In this document: piece after piece, positions 18,969 through 28,298 of the stretch
Numbering within the stretch: position 1 is the stretch's first letter
How the letters are laid out: every line of letters starts with the position of its first letter
NCBI RefSeq assembly: GCF_014639535.1
Contig: NZ_BMGA01000006.1
Coordinates: 62,001-126,000 of the forward strand
From: Flavobacterium palustre
GTDB taxonomy: Bacteria; Bacteroidota; Bacteroidia; Flavobacteriales; Flavobacteriaceae
Reading direction: 5' to 3'
Length of the DNA stretch: 64,000 bases
Made by a program: the position numbers and the translations under genes
Notes under the pieces: model-generated
Told to the model about the DNA's origin: nothing
Databases searched by the model: none
The model's input: only the letters and a program-made list of their open reading frames with translations

Positions 18969-18976
18969 CAAAACTA
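18969..18976 (-). promoter_or_regulatory. Possible -7 promoter box for susC1
   Basis: TAGTTTTG on the minus strand fits the Bacteroidota -7 consensus TAnnTTTG. No good TTG -33 box sits at the usual distance, as expected if an activator is needed. It would give a leader of about 130 nt. The rest of the 406-bp gap (18829-19234) holds only the palindrome at 18876 and the terminator at 19136. Confidence 0.3.
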
Positions 18977-19135
18977 GATTTATGTCTTTCAATACATAGG
19001 GTCAAAACACAATTTGAAAGGGGACATATTACACAAACACCAATCTTTTCAACGCATCAGAATCAACAGGTAAAGAACATTTTCAAAAATTCCAACAGCT
19101 TATTTAATATGTATTAAAAATCATACTCACAAAAA

Positions 19136-19169
19136 AAAAGAGCTACAAATCGAAATTTATAGCTCTTTT
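19136..19169 (-). terminator. Terminator after the CE12 gene
   Basis: Perfect 10-bp arms AAAAGAGCTA/TAGCTCTTTT (19136-19145 and 19160-19169) are followed on the minus strand by nine T. It lies about 66 bp past the CE12 stop. Confidence 0.85.
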
Positions 19170-19234
19170 CAAAACAAATTATAAGAGGTTATCAGCAAAT
19201 TACAGACAATATCAAAAGTGTTTTTAAATTAAAA

Positions 19235-20041
19235 TTAATTATTCAAATTTAATTCTTTCATCCCCTCAAAAACCATTCGGGCGACCTCAACCGCGCCTTT
19301 AGTCTGAAAATGGGTATTGTCTTTTTGACCTTCCGGATAAGCCTCATATTTACCGGCCGGGAAATTCATAAAATAATTTTCGGCTGAAAAAGTCTCTCCT
19401 TTTTTAGTGAAAAAATCCATTGATTTTTTATTCAAATCTATAAGAGGAACTTTCAATTCTTGAGCAACATCTTTTGCTGCTTGATCATATAATCCGTGTA
19501 CATTTTGTAATTTCCCGTCTTTCCAAGGATAATTTCTGGCAACCGGTGTCAAAATAATTGGTCGTGCTCCTTTGGATCTGGATTGGCTTACAAACAATCT
19601 CAAAAATTCTTTGTACCCTTCTATAGGAACATATCTTTCGGTCATGGTTTCTGATCCATCGTTATGTCCAAATTGCATCAGCACCAAATCGTCTTTTTTA
19701 AGTTTTTCAAATACCGCACGCCATCTTCCTTCCTGAAAAAACGTTCGTGTACTGCGACCTCCTCTGGCGCGGTCATCCACAACAGCACTTTGGGTTTTTA
19801 TTAATTTATTTACTTTTTGCAAGCTGTCTTTAACCAAAAACTGCTGAAAAACCTGTCCCCATCCCGTAACTGGAAATCGGGTTTTCATGTAATCTTTACC
19901 CGGTTCGTAATTATTGGCATAATCCGCCATAGTCGAATCGCCGATTAAATAAACAGTAGTTGCATTTGATTTCTTTATGCTAAAAGCCATAATAATTACG
20001 CTGGCTATCGCACAAACTGCAGGGATTATAAATTTTCTCAT
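19235..20041 (-). CDS. Rhamnogalacturonan acetylesterase-like protein (carbohydrate esterase family 12)
   Basis: SGNH-fold esterase removing acetyl groups from rhamnogalacturonan. An N-terminal hydrophobic signal segment covers about residues 5-22. Block I is GDSTMADY with nucleophile S36; the glycine and asparagine blocks are RGGRST and FGHND; the catalytic D241-x-x-H244 is in DNTHFQ. At 268 residues it is normal for CE12. It lies downstream of susD2 but is separated by a terminator and a gene remnant, so it may be transcribed independently or by read-through. The terminator at 19136-19169 ends it. The substrate is inferred from family and neighbours. Confidence 0.9.
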   Translation of the reverse strand: MRKFIIPAVCAIASVIIMAFSIKKSNATTVYLIGDSTMADYANNYEPGKDYMKTRFPVTGWGQVFQQFLVKDSLQKVNKLIKTQSAVVDDRARGGRSTRTFFQEGRWRAVFEKLKKDDLVLMQFGHNDGSETMTERYVPIEGYKEFLRLFVSQSRSKGARPIILTPVARNYPWKDGKLQNVHGLYDQAAKDVAQELKVPLIDLNKKSMDFFTKKGETFSAENYFMNFPAGKYEAYPEGQKDNTHFQTKGAVEVARMVFEGMKELNLNN

Positions 20042-20044
20042 TTA

Positions 20045-20172
20045 TTATTTATTAAAAACTTTAGTTAGAAAATCATTGATGTAATCAGCCGTCGGATCAA
20101 TCCAGGGTGAAACAGCCAGAAGGTATGGAGTTGAATATCAAACTTATGCGCTTCGGTGTAAATTCCACTTCT
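20045..20172 (-). pseudogene. Decayed 3' end of an alpha/beta-hydrolase (esterase) gene
   Basis: On the minus strand the frame ending at 20101 reads IYTEAHKFDIQLHTFWLFHP. One base off, 20104-20045 reads WIDPTADYINDFLTKVFNK and a stop. Joined, the pieces give FWLFHPWIDPTADYINDFL, which resembles from memory the usual C-terminus of Bacteroidota esterases of the BD-FAE/acetyl-esterase type. Loss of one C at the CACCCTGG run explains the break. Nothing upstream of 20172 belongs to such a gene; a terminator follows at once. It therefore looks like the stump of a deleted esterase gene between susD2 and CE12. Confidence 0.5.
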
Positions 20173-20205
20173 TTTTCTATCAAAATAATAAAATACAAAA
20201 AATCA

Positions 20206-20229
20206 AAGGCAGATCTTACGATCTGCCTT
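20206..20229 (-). terminator. Terminator of the susC2-susD2 operon
   Basis: Perfect 10-bp stem AAGGCAGATC/GATCTGCCTT (20206-20215, 20220-20229) with a 4-nt loop, followed on the minus strand by a T-rich stretch. It lies 28 bp after the susD2 stop. Confidence 0.82.
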
Positions 20230-20256
20230 CGAAACCAAACTAACCAAAGAAACAAT

Positions 20257-21864
20257 TTAATATCCAGGATTTTGCGGATAATCACCACTATCTAATGAAA
20301 TAACTGCCAAAGGTATCGGACGCAAAATTTTTAATTGTCCACCAACACCCATAAACGGATTCATGCCTCCATCAAAAAGAGCTTTAATATCCGGATTTCT
20401 AACTTTAGTATAATCTATCAATTTTCCCGTACGTTTTAAATCCAGCCATCTAAAGCCCTCACCAGCCAATTCGCGAGCTCTTTCATCTAAAATAAAATCA
20501 AGTGTGACATTGGCTACTATTGAAGCTCCTGCTCTCTGTCTTACTGTATTTACTCGGGCAACAGCATTTGTAGAATTATTAGATTGCAAATAGGCTTCTG
20601 CCGCTATAAGATAAGTTTCTCCTAATCTTGCCAAGTAAATATCATGCGTATATTGTACAGAAGGCGTAGCAGTTTGCACTCTGTCAAATTTCTTCAAAGC
20701 AGGATAATCAACCTGATTTAAACCATCCCACCAATGTGCACCAATTGGAGAAATGATAGTATTCGTTCTATTAGCAGGATCGGCTGCTCTCCAGGCTGGC
20801 ACTGCTGCGATTTGTGCAGCAGTTCTTGGATAATAATATTCAACTGGAGTAGTTGTCGGATTTAAAATATAACCGCTATAAGGTGCCGTTTTTATATTTA
20901 AAAAGGTTCCCTCAAAACGGGTATCGTTATCTTCAAATAAAGTAAATAAATACTCTGTTGGATGCAATGCATTTTTTTTCACAACTCCATCATTAGCTCC
21001 CTGAACTAAAGGTCCCCAAGGATAATCCCAGTTATGAGAAACCTCTCCTGAAAGAGACTTATTATACTGAATTGACCATAAAATTTCTTCATTTTTATCA
21101 TTCTTATATTTAAACAAATCTCCATATGGTAAATTAAGTCCTTGTCCATTTATAGCTGTGTCTGCCAAAGAAGCAGCCATCTCAAAATCTTCGGTTCCAT
21201 TCCCATAAACTTCATAACCTCTTGTCAAATATACCTTTGCTAAAATGTGTTGTGCAGCACGTTTAGTAACTCTCCCGAAATTTGTTTGGGTAGCCGGCAA
21301 TGTTGCTATAGCTTCATTCAATTGATCAATAATAAATTGATAAACTTCACTGGCTGGTTTTCTTTCAAAATGTGTAATTGGTTCATTTACCAAATTTTCA
21401 ACAATAGAAACATCTCCAAATTCCTGAACTAACATGAAATAATAATAAGCCCTTAAAGTTTTAACTTCAGCAATTCTGCTTTCTAGCTCAGGAAAATCCT
21501 CCGTTTTTCCTGCATGATACAAAGCTAAATTGGAAATTTGAATACTTTGATACAAGCTTCTGAACAATCTTTCGACATTAGCTTCTCCGGGTGTCAAGGT
21601 TTGATAAGATGCTAATCCTAAAGGGACTTCTGCATGAGCTGCAAAAAACAAGTCAGTTCCCGCGCAAAAAACATAAGGAGTTGGTTCATAAACATCACGT
21701 AAAGTAGCATAAGTAGCATTTACCAAACCTTCATAACCATTTTTTGTTCTATAAAAATTTTCCGCAGTTGTATTCCCTAAATTTTCTTCTTCTAAATACC
21801 CTGAACAGCTTATAATTGATAACCCTAAAAAGATTGCATATATTTTTGATTTTATACTTTTCAT
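20257..21864 (-). CDS. SusD/RagB-family lipoprotein 2
   Basis: Surface glycan-binding partner of SusC2. The lipobox IISC gives C20, followed by SGYLEEENLGN. The helical SusD pattern is present (NFYRTKNGYEGLVNATYATLRD near the N-terminus, LAEAYLQSNN-like repeats later, and the DERARELAGEGFRWLDLKR segment near the C-terminus). The sequence is quite different from SusD1, so it is a separate lineage rather than a recent duplicate. It starts 4 bp after susC2. It probably binds a different pectin fragment from the SusD1 system. Confidence 0.94.
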   Translation of the reverse strand: MKSIKSKIYAIFLGLSIISCSGYLEEENLGNTTAENFYRTKNGYEGLVNATYATLRDVYEPTPYVFCAGTDLFFAAHAEVPLGLASYQTLTPGEANVERLFRSLYQSIQISNLALYHAGKTEDFPELESRIAEVKTLRAYYYFMLVQEFGDVSIVENLVNEPITHFERKPASEVYQFIIDQLNEAIATLPATQTNFGRVTKRAAQHILAKVYLTRGYEVYGNGTEDFEMAASLADTAINGQGLNLPYGDLFKYKNDKNEEILWSIQYNKSLSGEVSHNWDYPWGPLVQGANDGVVKKNALHPTEYLFTLFEDNDTRFEGTFLNIKTAPYSGYILNPTTTPVEYYYPRTAAQIAAVPAWRAADPANRTNTIISPIGAHWWDGLNQVDYPALKKFDRVQTATPSVQYTHDIYLARLGETYLIAAEAYLQSNNSTNAVARVNTVRQRAGASIVANVTLDFILDERARELAGEGFRWLDLKRTGKLIDYTKVRNPDIKALFDGGMNPFMGVGGQLKILRPIPLAVISLDSGDYPQNPGY

Positions 21865-21868
21865 AATC

Positions 21869-24800
21869 TTAAAATTTAATATTTACACCAAGTTGATAAA
21901 TAGCATAACCAGTATTTGAAGCATCAACACCCGACATATCAGCTCCTGCCCATTCCGGATCAAAACCATCATACTTAGTAAACGTAAAAGGATTTAATGC
22001 GTTCATATACAAACGCATGCTTGCCAAACCTATTTTAGATAACAACTCCGGATTTAAATTATATCCTAATGTGATGTTTTGAATACGGACGAAAGAAGCA
22101 TCTTTACTAAATCCCGGATAGCCATAATCTTCTGCATCTTCACCCCAATATTGCCCCATATAAGAAGCCTGAGGATATGTATTTGATTTTCTCGCTGGTG
22201 TAATAGGATTTTCTCTTACATAATAAGGTACGTCCAAAATCACCTTACTGTTAAAGTCAGTAAATTCCTGATGAAATGGACTGTACTGAAAAACACCTTG
22301 CTTGGTAAATACTGTAGCCGAGAGGTCCCAATTTTTATAAGTAAATGTAGTTGAAAAAGTCCCTATCCAATCTGGATTTGGAGAACCCAAAACTTTCATA
22401 TCGTTATCAATATCAATCACCCCATCACCATTTAAATCTTTTACTTTGGCTGTACCTTCTAATGCCTGCTGATTTGTCGGAGCCAATTCGTCTTTTTGCC
22501 ACACCCCATCAAATACCATTGAATAAACAACATTTACAGGTTGACCAATGAACCATCTGTTAGGAACATCATCTTCTTTTTTACCGTACAAATCAACAAT
22601 CTTATTCTTGTTTGAAGAGAAAATAAAACTGGTTTCCCATTTAAAATCTCCTTTGTCAACATTTACCGTTTTCAACTGAACCTCAAGCCCTTTATTGCTA
22701 ATTGAAGCTACATTATCAAACATTGAAGTCCAACCTGTTGGCACAGCCAACTTTCTACTCAAAATAGTCCCTTTTGACAATCGGTCGTAAAGATTAATTT
22801 CTCCGGTCACCCTATTTCCAAAAAAACCAAAATCAGTACCAAAATTCCATTCTCTTGTTCGCTCCCAGGTCAAGTCAGTATTAGCTAATTCACTTGGCAC
22901 AAATCCATTAGCAATTGTCCCATCCCAATCATAATATTTTTGTCTATTTAACGATGACTGAGTTGCATAAGCACCTATCGGTCCATATCCACCTGTATAA
23001 CCATAACTCAATCGTAACTTTAAATTATCAATTTGCGAAACATTTCTTAAAAACGACTCTTCATTCATTTTCCATGCAGCTGCTGCAGAAGGGAAAGAAG
23101 CCCACTTGTTACCTTCGGCTAACCTTGAAGCACCATCCCATCTCATCGTTCCAGTCAACAAATACTTTCCTTTATAAGAGTAATTCACACGATTTGTATA
23201 AGACAAAATAGTACTCTTACTAAATCCTGTTTCGGCATCACGTTGTGGTGCGCTTTGAACATTATAAAAGGAAGAATTAAAAGGAACATCTCTACCGAAA
23301 GAAAAAGATCTTTCCATACGATCAAAAGTTGCTGACTGTACAAAATCATACGAAATATTGTGTTCTCCAAATTCCTTAGTATAATTTATCTGATTATCCC
23401 AAACATAAGAAAGCCTATTGTTCGTCCAGAATCTGGCAATTGAAATCGATCTTGTAGCAAATCGATCTTTATACTCACCATCTCTTTGAATTCTTGCATT
23501 TGGAGAAAATGTTGATTTAAATGTCAAGCTTTTTATAGGATTGAATTTTAAATAAAAATTTGAGATAATATTAAACTGCTCAACATTCCATCCCGACTTA
23601 CCGTCAGAAAACGTATAGGGACTTACATTACTTGAGATTCCTAGCATTGGAGATTGAATAACACTCCCGTCAGTATTGAAAGCAGGGGCAAATGTTGGCA
23701 TTCTAAACAATTGATGTGTATAGCCTTGTCTTGAAACCAATTCTTGCTCTGAAAATGCTAAATTAATATTGGTACCAATTGAAAATTTATCATTTACCTT
23801 AGCATCCACACTTGCCTTAAAATTGTATTTTTTGTACCATTGTCCTACAGCATTCCCATTATCTCCTTGATAACCAAAACCTACTACATAATTAACCATA
23901 TCCGAACCACCATTAGCAGAAATAAAATGATTTTGCTGTGTACTATTTTTCAAAAACGCATCCAACCAATTTGTTCCATTTCGTTCTGCTAAATTTTTTG
24001 CCCAGTAGTTTTCTCCATTTACAATAACGTTTGGAAAACCATAAGTAGGCGAATCCACAATTGGCACACCTTGAACTAAATCTCGGGCTACCTGTCTATC
24101 TTTTTGCCATAAAACACTTTCATCATAGCTATTTAAAAAATCAGGCATGTTAACTACTTTTCTAACCCCTACAAAACCAGAATAAATAATAGATGGCTTT
24201 CTATTTTTAACACTTTCTCCCGATTTAGTGGTTACAATTACTACACCATTAGATCCTCTGGAACCATAAATAGCTGTTGAAGAAGCGTCTTTCAAAATAT
24301 CAATTTGCTGAATATCCTGTGGATTTAAAAAATCTATACTTTCTGTAACAATTCCATCAACAACAAATAAAGGTTGCTGACCTGCAAAAGAATTAATTCC
24401 ACGGATATTAATATCAAAACCAGCTCCCACTGAACCTGTTTTTTGAGATATATTCACGCCGGCAGCATTAGCCTGCAAAGCCTGCATAGGACTAGTTGCT
24501 CCAACTTTATTAATATCTTTATTCCCTATCGAAACTATAGAACCTGTCAAATCTTTTTTCTTTACAGTTCCATAACCTACAACTACAACTTCTTCTAATT
24601 TAGCGGTTTCTGGAGAAAGTTGACAATTAATAACTATTTGATTATTTACTTTTATTTCTTTAGTACCATAGCCTATATAGGAAATCACTAAAAAACTCTC
24701 CGTAGATGGCACTCTAATTGTAAAATTCCCATCAAAATCCGTTTGGGTAGAAATTTGAGTTCCTTTAACAAGAATACTAGCACCGGGAACAGGAAGACTA

Positions 24801-25234
24801 TTCTCATCAGTTACTTTTCCTGAAATTTTTAATTCCTGAACAGATTTTACAATAATATTATGTGCAGGAACCTGTCTGACTATAATACTTTTTTTATCCG
24901 TAACTTCGAAATTCAAATTACCGGATAGAACAATTTGATTCAATAATTTAGATACTTCAATGATACCTTTTTTCAATTGAATCTTTTGAGTATTTTTAAA
25001 AAAATCATTTGGATATAGAAAACTATAGTCCGTTTGTTTTTGAATAATTTTAAAAACCTCTTTTACTGATACTAGTTGATCTTTTTCAATAGCTATTTTT
25101 TCCTGCGAAAAAGTAGTAGCTGAATTAAAACTAAAAACAGTTGTACAGAATAAAATTAAAAATGTTCTCATCATAATAATAAGCAGCTGCCGTTTTTGAT
25201 ATACAAAACGGCCATTCGTAAAATTAATTTTCAT
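21869..25234 (-). CDS. SusC-family TonB-dependent transporter 2 with STN signalling domain
   Basis: TonB-dependent importer that can also signal. After a signal peptide (about residues 20-44), an STN domain (about 48-118; VFKIIQKQTDYSFLYP) precedes the regulatory-like domain (about 130-205), the plug with LKDASSTAIYGSRGSNG and the barrel, ending in GVNIKF. STN domains contact FecR-type anti-sigma factors, and FecR and FecI lie directly upstream, so substrate loading should release the ECF sigma factor and induce this operon. The first Met is kept, though the Met pair at 21-22 is a possible alternative start. Confidence 0.95.
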   Translation of the reverse strand: MKINFTNGRFVYQKRQLLIIMMRTFLILFCTTVFSFNSATTFSQEKIAIEKDQLVSVKEVFKIIQKQTDYSFLYPNDFFKNTQKIQLKKGIIEVSKLLNQIVLSGNLNFEVTDKKSIIVRQVPAHNIIVKSVQELKISGKVTDENSLPVPGASILVKGTQISTQTDFDGNFTIRVPSTESFLVISYIGYGTKEIKVNNQIVINCQLSPETAKLEEVVVVGYGTVKKKDLTGSIVSIGNKDINKVGATSPMQALQANAAGVNISQKTGSVGAGFDINIRGINSFAGQQPLFVVDGIVTESIDFLNPQDIQQIDILKDASSTAIYGSRGSNGVVIVTTKSGESVKNRKPSIIYSGFVGVRKVVNMPDFLNSYDESVLWQKDRQVARDLVQGVPIVDSPTYGFPNVIVNGENYWAKNLAERNGTNWLDAFLKNSTQQNHFISANGGSDMVNYVVGFGYQGDNGNAVGQWYKKYNFKASVDAKVNDKFSIGTNINLAFSEQELVSRQGYTHQLFRMPTFAPAFNTDGSVIQSPMLGISSNVSPYTFSDGKSGWNVEQFNIISNFYLKFNPIKSLTFKSTFSPNARIQRDGEYKDRFATRSISIARFWTNNRLSYVWDNQINYTKEFGEHNISYDFVQSATFDRMERSFSFGRDVPFNSSFYNVQSAPQRDAETGFSKSTILSYTNRVNYSYKGKYLLTGTMRWDGASRLAEGNKWASFPSAAAAWKMNEESFLRNVSQIDNLKLRLSYGYTGGYGPIGAYATQSSLNRQKYYDWDGTIANGFVPSELANTDLTWERTREWNFGTDFGFFGNRVTGEINLYDRLSKGTILSRKLAVPTGWTSMFDNVASISNKGLEVQLKTVNVDKGDFKWETSFIFSSNKNKIVDLYGKKEDDVPNRWFIGQPVNVVYSMVFDGVWQKDELAPTNQQALEGTAKVKDLNGDGVIDIDNDMKVLGSPNPDWIGTFSTTFTYKNWDLSATVFTKQGVFQYSPFHQEFTDFNSKVILDVPYYVRENPITPARKSNTYPQASYMGQYWGEDAEDYGYPGFSKDASFVRIQNITLGYNLNPELLSKIGLASMRLYMNALNPFTFTKYDGFDPEWAGADMSGVDASNTGYAIYQLGVNIKF

Positions 25235-25276
25235 AATTTTGTTGGGTTAGTTAGACAATTGTTTAATTAATGTAGG

Positions 25277-25325
25277 AGAGGGAGGTAGTTAGGACACCGC
25301 TAAACATCTAAACTACTACCCCTCT
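25277..25325. promoter_or_regulatory. Imperfect inverted repeat in the fecR-susC2 gap
   Basis: AGAGGGAGGTAGTTAG (25277-25292) is nearly repeated inverted at 25308-25325. On the minus strand it lies just after the FecR stop and about 45 bp before susC2, with no T-run after it. It could separate or stabilise the two parts of the message, or bind a regulator. Confidence 0.3.
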
Positions 25326-25331
25326 TTTTTT

Positions 25332-26507
25332 TTACCTTAGTATTAAAGTTTTATTTTTAAATTCATAACTATTTATTATTCCATAGTTTTTAATAGAGAC
25401 CATGATTTCATCAATTCCTCTATCTTTTATCAATGAACCATTAAATTTTTGGTTTCGGATATTCTGGTTTTGAAAAACAACTTCAAAATCATACCATCGG
25501 GATAAAACCTTGATAATTTCATAGAGGGGTTTCTCTTCAAAACTAAAAACACCATCTTTCCAAGAAATCTCATTATAAACATCTACTTTGGCGATTTTAA
25601 CTTTATTTGTTTTAAGATCAAAATCAGCTCTCTGACTTGGTATTAAATTTTGTTTACTATTATTAAATTGCATTTCTACTTTTCCTTCAACCAAAGTGGT
25701 GTAGATATTTGAATCATCGCTATAAGCTTTCAAATTAAATTCTGTCCCCAAAACATGAATTTGCTGATTCTTTTGTAACACGGTAAAACCAGCTCCTTTG
25801 TGCTTTGAACTTGGAGAAACATCAAAATAAGCTTCACCATAAACTAATTCAACACTTCTTGTTTTACCTTCTACAAAATTCACTGGAAATTTAAGTTGAG
25901 TTTCTGAGTTTAACCAAACTTTCGTACCATCAGAGAGATTAAGTAAAAACTGTCCTCCTCTTGGAATAGTCAAATAATTAAATTTATCTTTATCTACACC
26001 CTCTTTATTTTTATATACAATTTCTTCACCATTACTTTGAGCATTTTGTGTATGATATGAATTTCCTTTTTCCAAAGCAACAACGGAACCATCCTCTAAG
26101 GTTAAAGTTGCTTTATCTGTTCCGGGAAGAATTACTGTATTTGAATTAACTATTGAAGGAGAAACCTGAACTGCATTTTGAAACATTATATCTTTGAAAT
26201 AATAAATAGTCATTAAAACTCCAACTAGAATTGCAGCGACGGCTGCATACTTATACATAGTCTTTCGATAAAAAATAAAAACATCTTTATCCTTTTCTTC
26301 CTGAATTTTATTTTCAATTGATTCCCAAGCTTTATCTTTATCTAATTTCGAATAAATATCAAATCCTTTAATTACATTTTTAATTTTAACTTTATTTATA
26401 AAAGAATACTTGCCTTGAAATTTTTCTAATTCCGTTTTCTCAGAATATGATAAAACATTTAATTTCTTTTTAATTTTTAATACTGCTATATAAAAAACAT
26501 CATTCAT
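25332..26507 (-). CDS. FecR-family anti-sigma factor
   Basis: Inner-membrane anti-sigma factor holding the ECF sigma factor until the STN domain of SusC2 signals. The cytoplasmic N-terminal part is about 1-84. A single membrane helix follows at about 86-104 (YAAVAAILVGVLMTIYYF). The periplasmic FecR domain (about 180-290) has LTIPRGGQFLLNLSDGTKVWLN and VLGTEFNLKAY. A C-terminal DUF4974 (about 317-391) has FEEKPLYEIIKVLSRWYD. It lies 188 bp after fecI, with a terminator-like hairpin between, and 97 bp before susC2. Confidence 0.95.
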   Translation of the reverse strand: MNDVFYIAVLKIKKKLNVLSYSEKTELEKFQGKYSFINKVKIKNVIKGFDIYSKLDKDKAWESIENKIQEEKDKDVFIFYRKTMYKYAAVAAILVGVLMTIYYFKDIMFQNAVQVSPSIVNSNTVILPGTDKATLTLEDGSVVALEKGNSYHTQNAQSNGEEIVYKNKEGVDKDKFNYLTIPRGGQFLLNLSDGTKVWLNSETQLKFPVNFVEGKTRSVELVYGEAYFDVSPSSKHKGAGFTVLQKNQQIHVLGTEFNLKAYSDDSNIYTTLVEGKVEMQFNNSKQNLIPSQRADFDLKTNKVKIAKVDVYNEISWKDGVFSFEEKPLYEIIKVLSRWYDFEVVFQNQNIRNQKFNGSLIKDRGIDEIMVSIKNYGIINSYEFKNKTLILR

Positions 26508-26607
26508 AGTTCTAGCGTTTTATATATAACAACTCAATTTTGTAATGGTACTATTAAAAAGTTGTTTTTTTTTCATTAATAAAAAAAATAACTTAAAAAA
26601 ACAACAA

Positions 26608-26646
26608 AATCATAAACAACACCTTTTAAAATTGTTGTTTATGATT
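26608..26646 (-). terminator. Terminator or attenuator between sigma and anti-sigma genes
   Basis: Perfect 14-bp stem (26608-26621 and 26633-26646; core CATAAACAACA/TGTTGTTTATG), 11-nt loop, followed on the minus strand by a T-rich tail. It lies 50 bp after the fecI stop and 100 bp before fecR, so the two may be differently expressed. Confidence 0.65.
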
Positions 26647-26695
26647 TCAAATTAATAATATAAAGCTTGTAAAAATTGAAGTACTGTAAAATAAT

Positions 26696-27235
26696 TTAAA
26701 TCAATAAAAAATAAATAATAGTACTCAAATCACGAAATTGTTCCCGCAAAATTGTATATGATTGAGACTTTAAAGTTTTTACGGTTTGAAGTTTAATATC
26801 GAGTTCTTCAGCAATCTCGCTGTTAGTAAGTCCTTTTAGACTCAACTTAATAATCTCTTTTTTTCTCTCGGGTAGAACATCAATAGCCCGATATAATAAT
26901 CTAACAATTTCTTCTTCAAGAATTTGATTTAAAAACAAATTATCATCTTCGATTGACATTACTATATTCTCAGCATAATTATCTTTTACCTTATTATGCT
27001 TAATAACATTATAACATTTATTACGTACAGATTTATATAAAAAGACTTTAAGAGCTGTTTCATCTGGAAATGTATTTTCTTTTTCCCAAAGACCAACAAA
27101 TACATCTTGAACCAAATCCTCGCATTCATCTGTTAAAATCAAAAATCGATTCGCATATTTTACGAGTGCTTCGTAATATGTGTCAAACATTTTCCGTAAC
27201 TCACTTTTAACAATGATATTGTGTTCAGCTACCAA
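26696..27235 (-). CDS. ECF RNA polymerase sigma factor, FecI-like
   Basis: Extracytoplasmic-function sigma factor that would direct transcription of the susC2-susD2 unit. Sigma region 2 is at about 15-80 (FDTYYEALVKYANRF, EDLVQDVFVGLWEK) and region 4 at about 115-165 with the helix-turn-helix LTNSEIAEELDIKLQTVKTL. The start is uncertain: TTG at 27235 gives 179 residues, while the first in-frame ATG is residue 16, right at region 2, and would trim the domain. No upstream ATG exists in frame. The sigma/FecR/STN-SusC order is the standard trans-envelope signalling set. Confidence 0.93.
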   Translation of the reverse strand: MVAEHNIIVKSELRKMFDTYYEALVKYANRFLILTDECEDLVQDVFVGLWEKENTFPDETALKVFLYKSVRNKCYNVIKHNKVKDNYAENIVMSIEDDNLFLNQILEEEIVRLLYRAIDVLPERKKEIIKLSLKGLTNSEIAEELDIKLQTVKTLKSQSYTILREQFRDLSTIIYFLLI

Positions 27236-27267
27236 TAGATTAATTTTTAAAATAATTTTAACAATTG

Positions 27268-27275
27268 CAAATATA
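27268..27275 (-). promoter_or_regulatory. Possible -7 promoter box for fecI
   Basis: TATATTTG on the minus strand fits TAnnTTTG and lies 33 bp before the TTG start of the sigma gene. A -33 box is not evident in the AT-rich flank. Confidence 0.3.
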
Positions 27276-27365
27276 TAAATATAAGCTGTTTTGATTAATA
27301 TTTATGCATAATTATACCTGCTTTTTTTAATAATAATCATAGTGTTAAAATATTTAAAGAAAATA

Positions 27366-28289
27366 TCACCTATTTAAAAACCCCATTTCCTTTAACCAGG
27401 CTTCGCATAAACTTGTCCAAAGTTCAGTAGATCCGGGATTGTTTCTTAAAGCAATGGAATGTCCTCCCTGCGAAAAAATATGTAAAGCCGATTTTATATT
27501 GGCTTTTAAAAGTGCTTCATAATAATAAATGCTATTTAACGGATTAACCACTGGATCATTAGCTGCACAAACTATAAAAGCGGGCGAAGTAGTATTACTT
27601 ACATTTAATTCTCCTGAAAAAAGCTTTTCCATCTCCAAAGAAGGATTTTCTCCCAACAGAGGATTATGACTTCCTTTGTGTGCATTTTGTTTCATACTGA
27701 TTGCTCCCGAAACCACAATTTGGAAATTCGGTTTAAAATCAGTTGTATCTAATGTATCATTTATTTTCGAATAATCCTCATTAATAGTAGCCAGATTTAC
27801 AGTCAAACCTCCTCCTGCAGAACACCCCATTGCTCCAATTTTATTTTTATCAATTCCCCATTTTTCAGCATTGTCCCGAACTAATTTAATGGCTCTTTGT
27901 CCATCCGTTAAAGGACCAAAAGCTGGATTTTTTAAATCTGGCGAAGTTGGCATTCTGTACATCACCACAAATGCGTTTATTCCCATTGTATTAAACCATT
28001 TGGCCAGTTGAAGCCCTGCAATATTGTAAGTCAGTTTTTGATATCCACCCGGTGGAAAAATTAAAACCGCAGCTCCTGTATTTTCTTCTTTTGAAGTAAA
28101 AAAAGCATACATTCCAGGCACATCAACCTGAGTCACCCGTTCACGTTCTTCAATACGTTCTAACTTCATTCCCTTAGAATTGGGCATTTTCCCCTTAGGC
28201 CAAAGCGGTATATAATCCTGCCCCAAGGCAGAAGCTGACACAAATACAAATAATAAATTCAGTATGATATATTTCTTTTTCATAATCAA
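27366..28289 (-). CDS. Alpha/beta-hydrolase esterase (acetyl-/feruloyl-esterase-like)
   Basis: Secreted serine esterase, probably removing acetyl or other acyl groups from pectin oligosaccharides. A signal peptide ends near ALGQD (about residue 24). The oxyanion region is FPPGGYQ, the nucleophile elbow is GCSAGG with S157, the acid is in AANDPVV and the histidine in QGGHSI. These make a complete triad of the BD-FAE/acetyl-esterase group. It is last in the operon CE8-GH28-esterase, 9 bp after GH28. The exact acyl group cannot be read from sequence. The region between its stop and fecI shows no clear terminator. Confidence 0.88.
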   Translation of the reverse strand: MIMKKKYIILNLLFVFVSASALGQDYIPLWPKGKMPNSKGMKLERIEERERVTQVDVPGMYAFFTSKEENTGAAVLIFPPGGYQKLTYNIAGLQLAKWFNTMGINAFVVMYRMPTSPDLKNPAFGPLTDGQRAIKLVRDNAEKWGIDKNKIGAMGCSAGGGLTVNLATINEDYSKINDTLDTTDFKPNFQIVVSGAISMKQNAHKGSHNPLLGENPSLEMEKLFSGELNVSNTTSPAFIVCAANDPVVNPLNSIYYYEALLKANIKSALHIFSQGGHSIALRNNPGSTELWTSLCEAWLKEMGFLNR

Positions 28290-28298
28290 TATTCCTAA

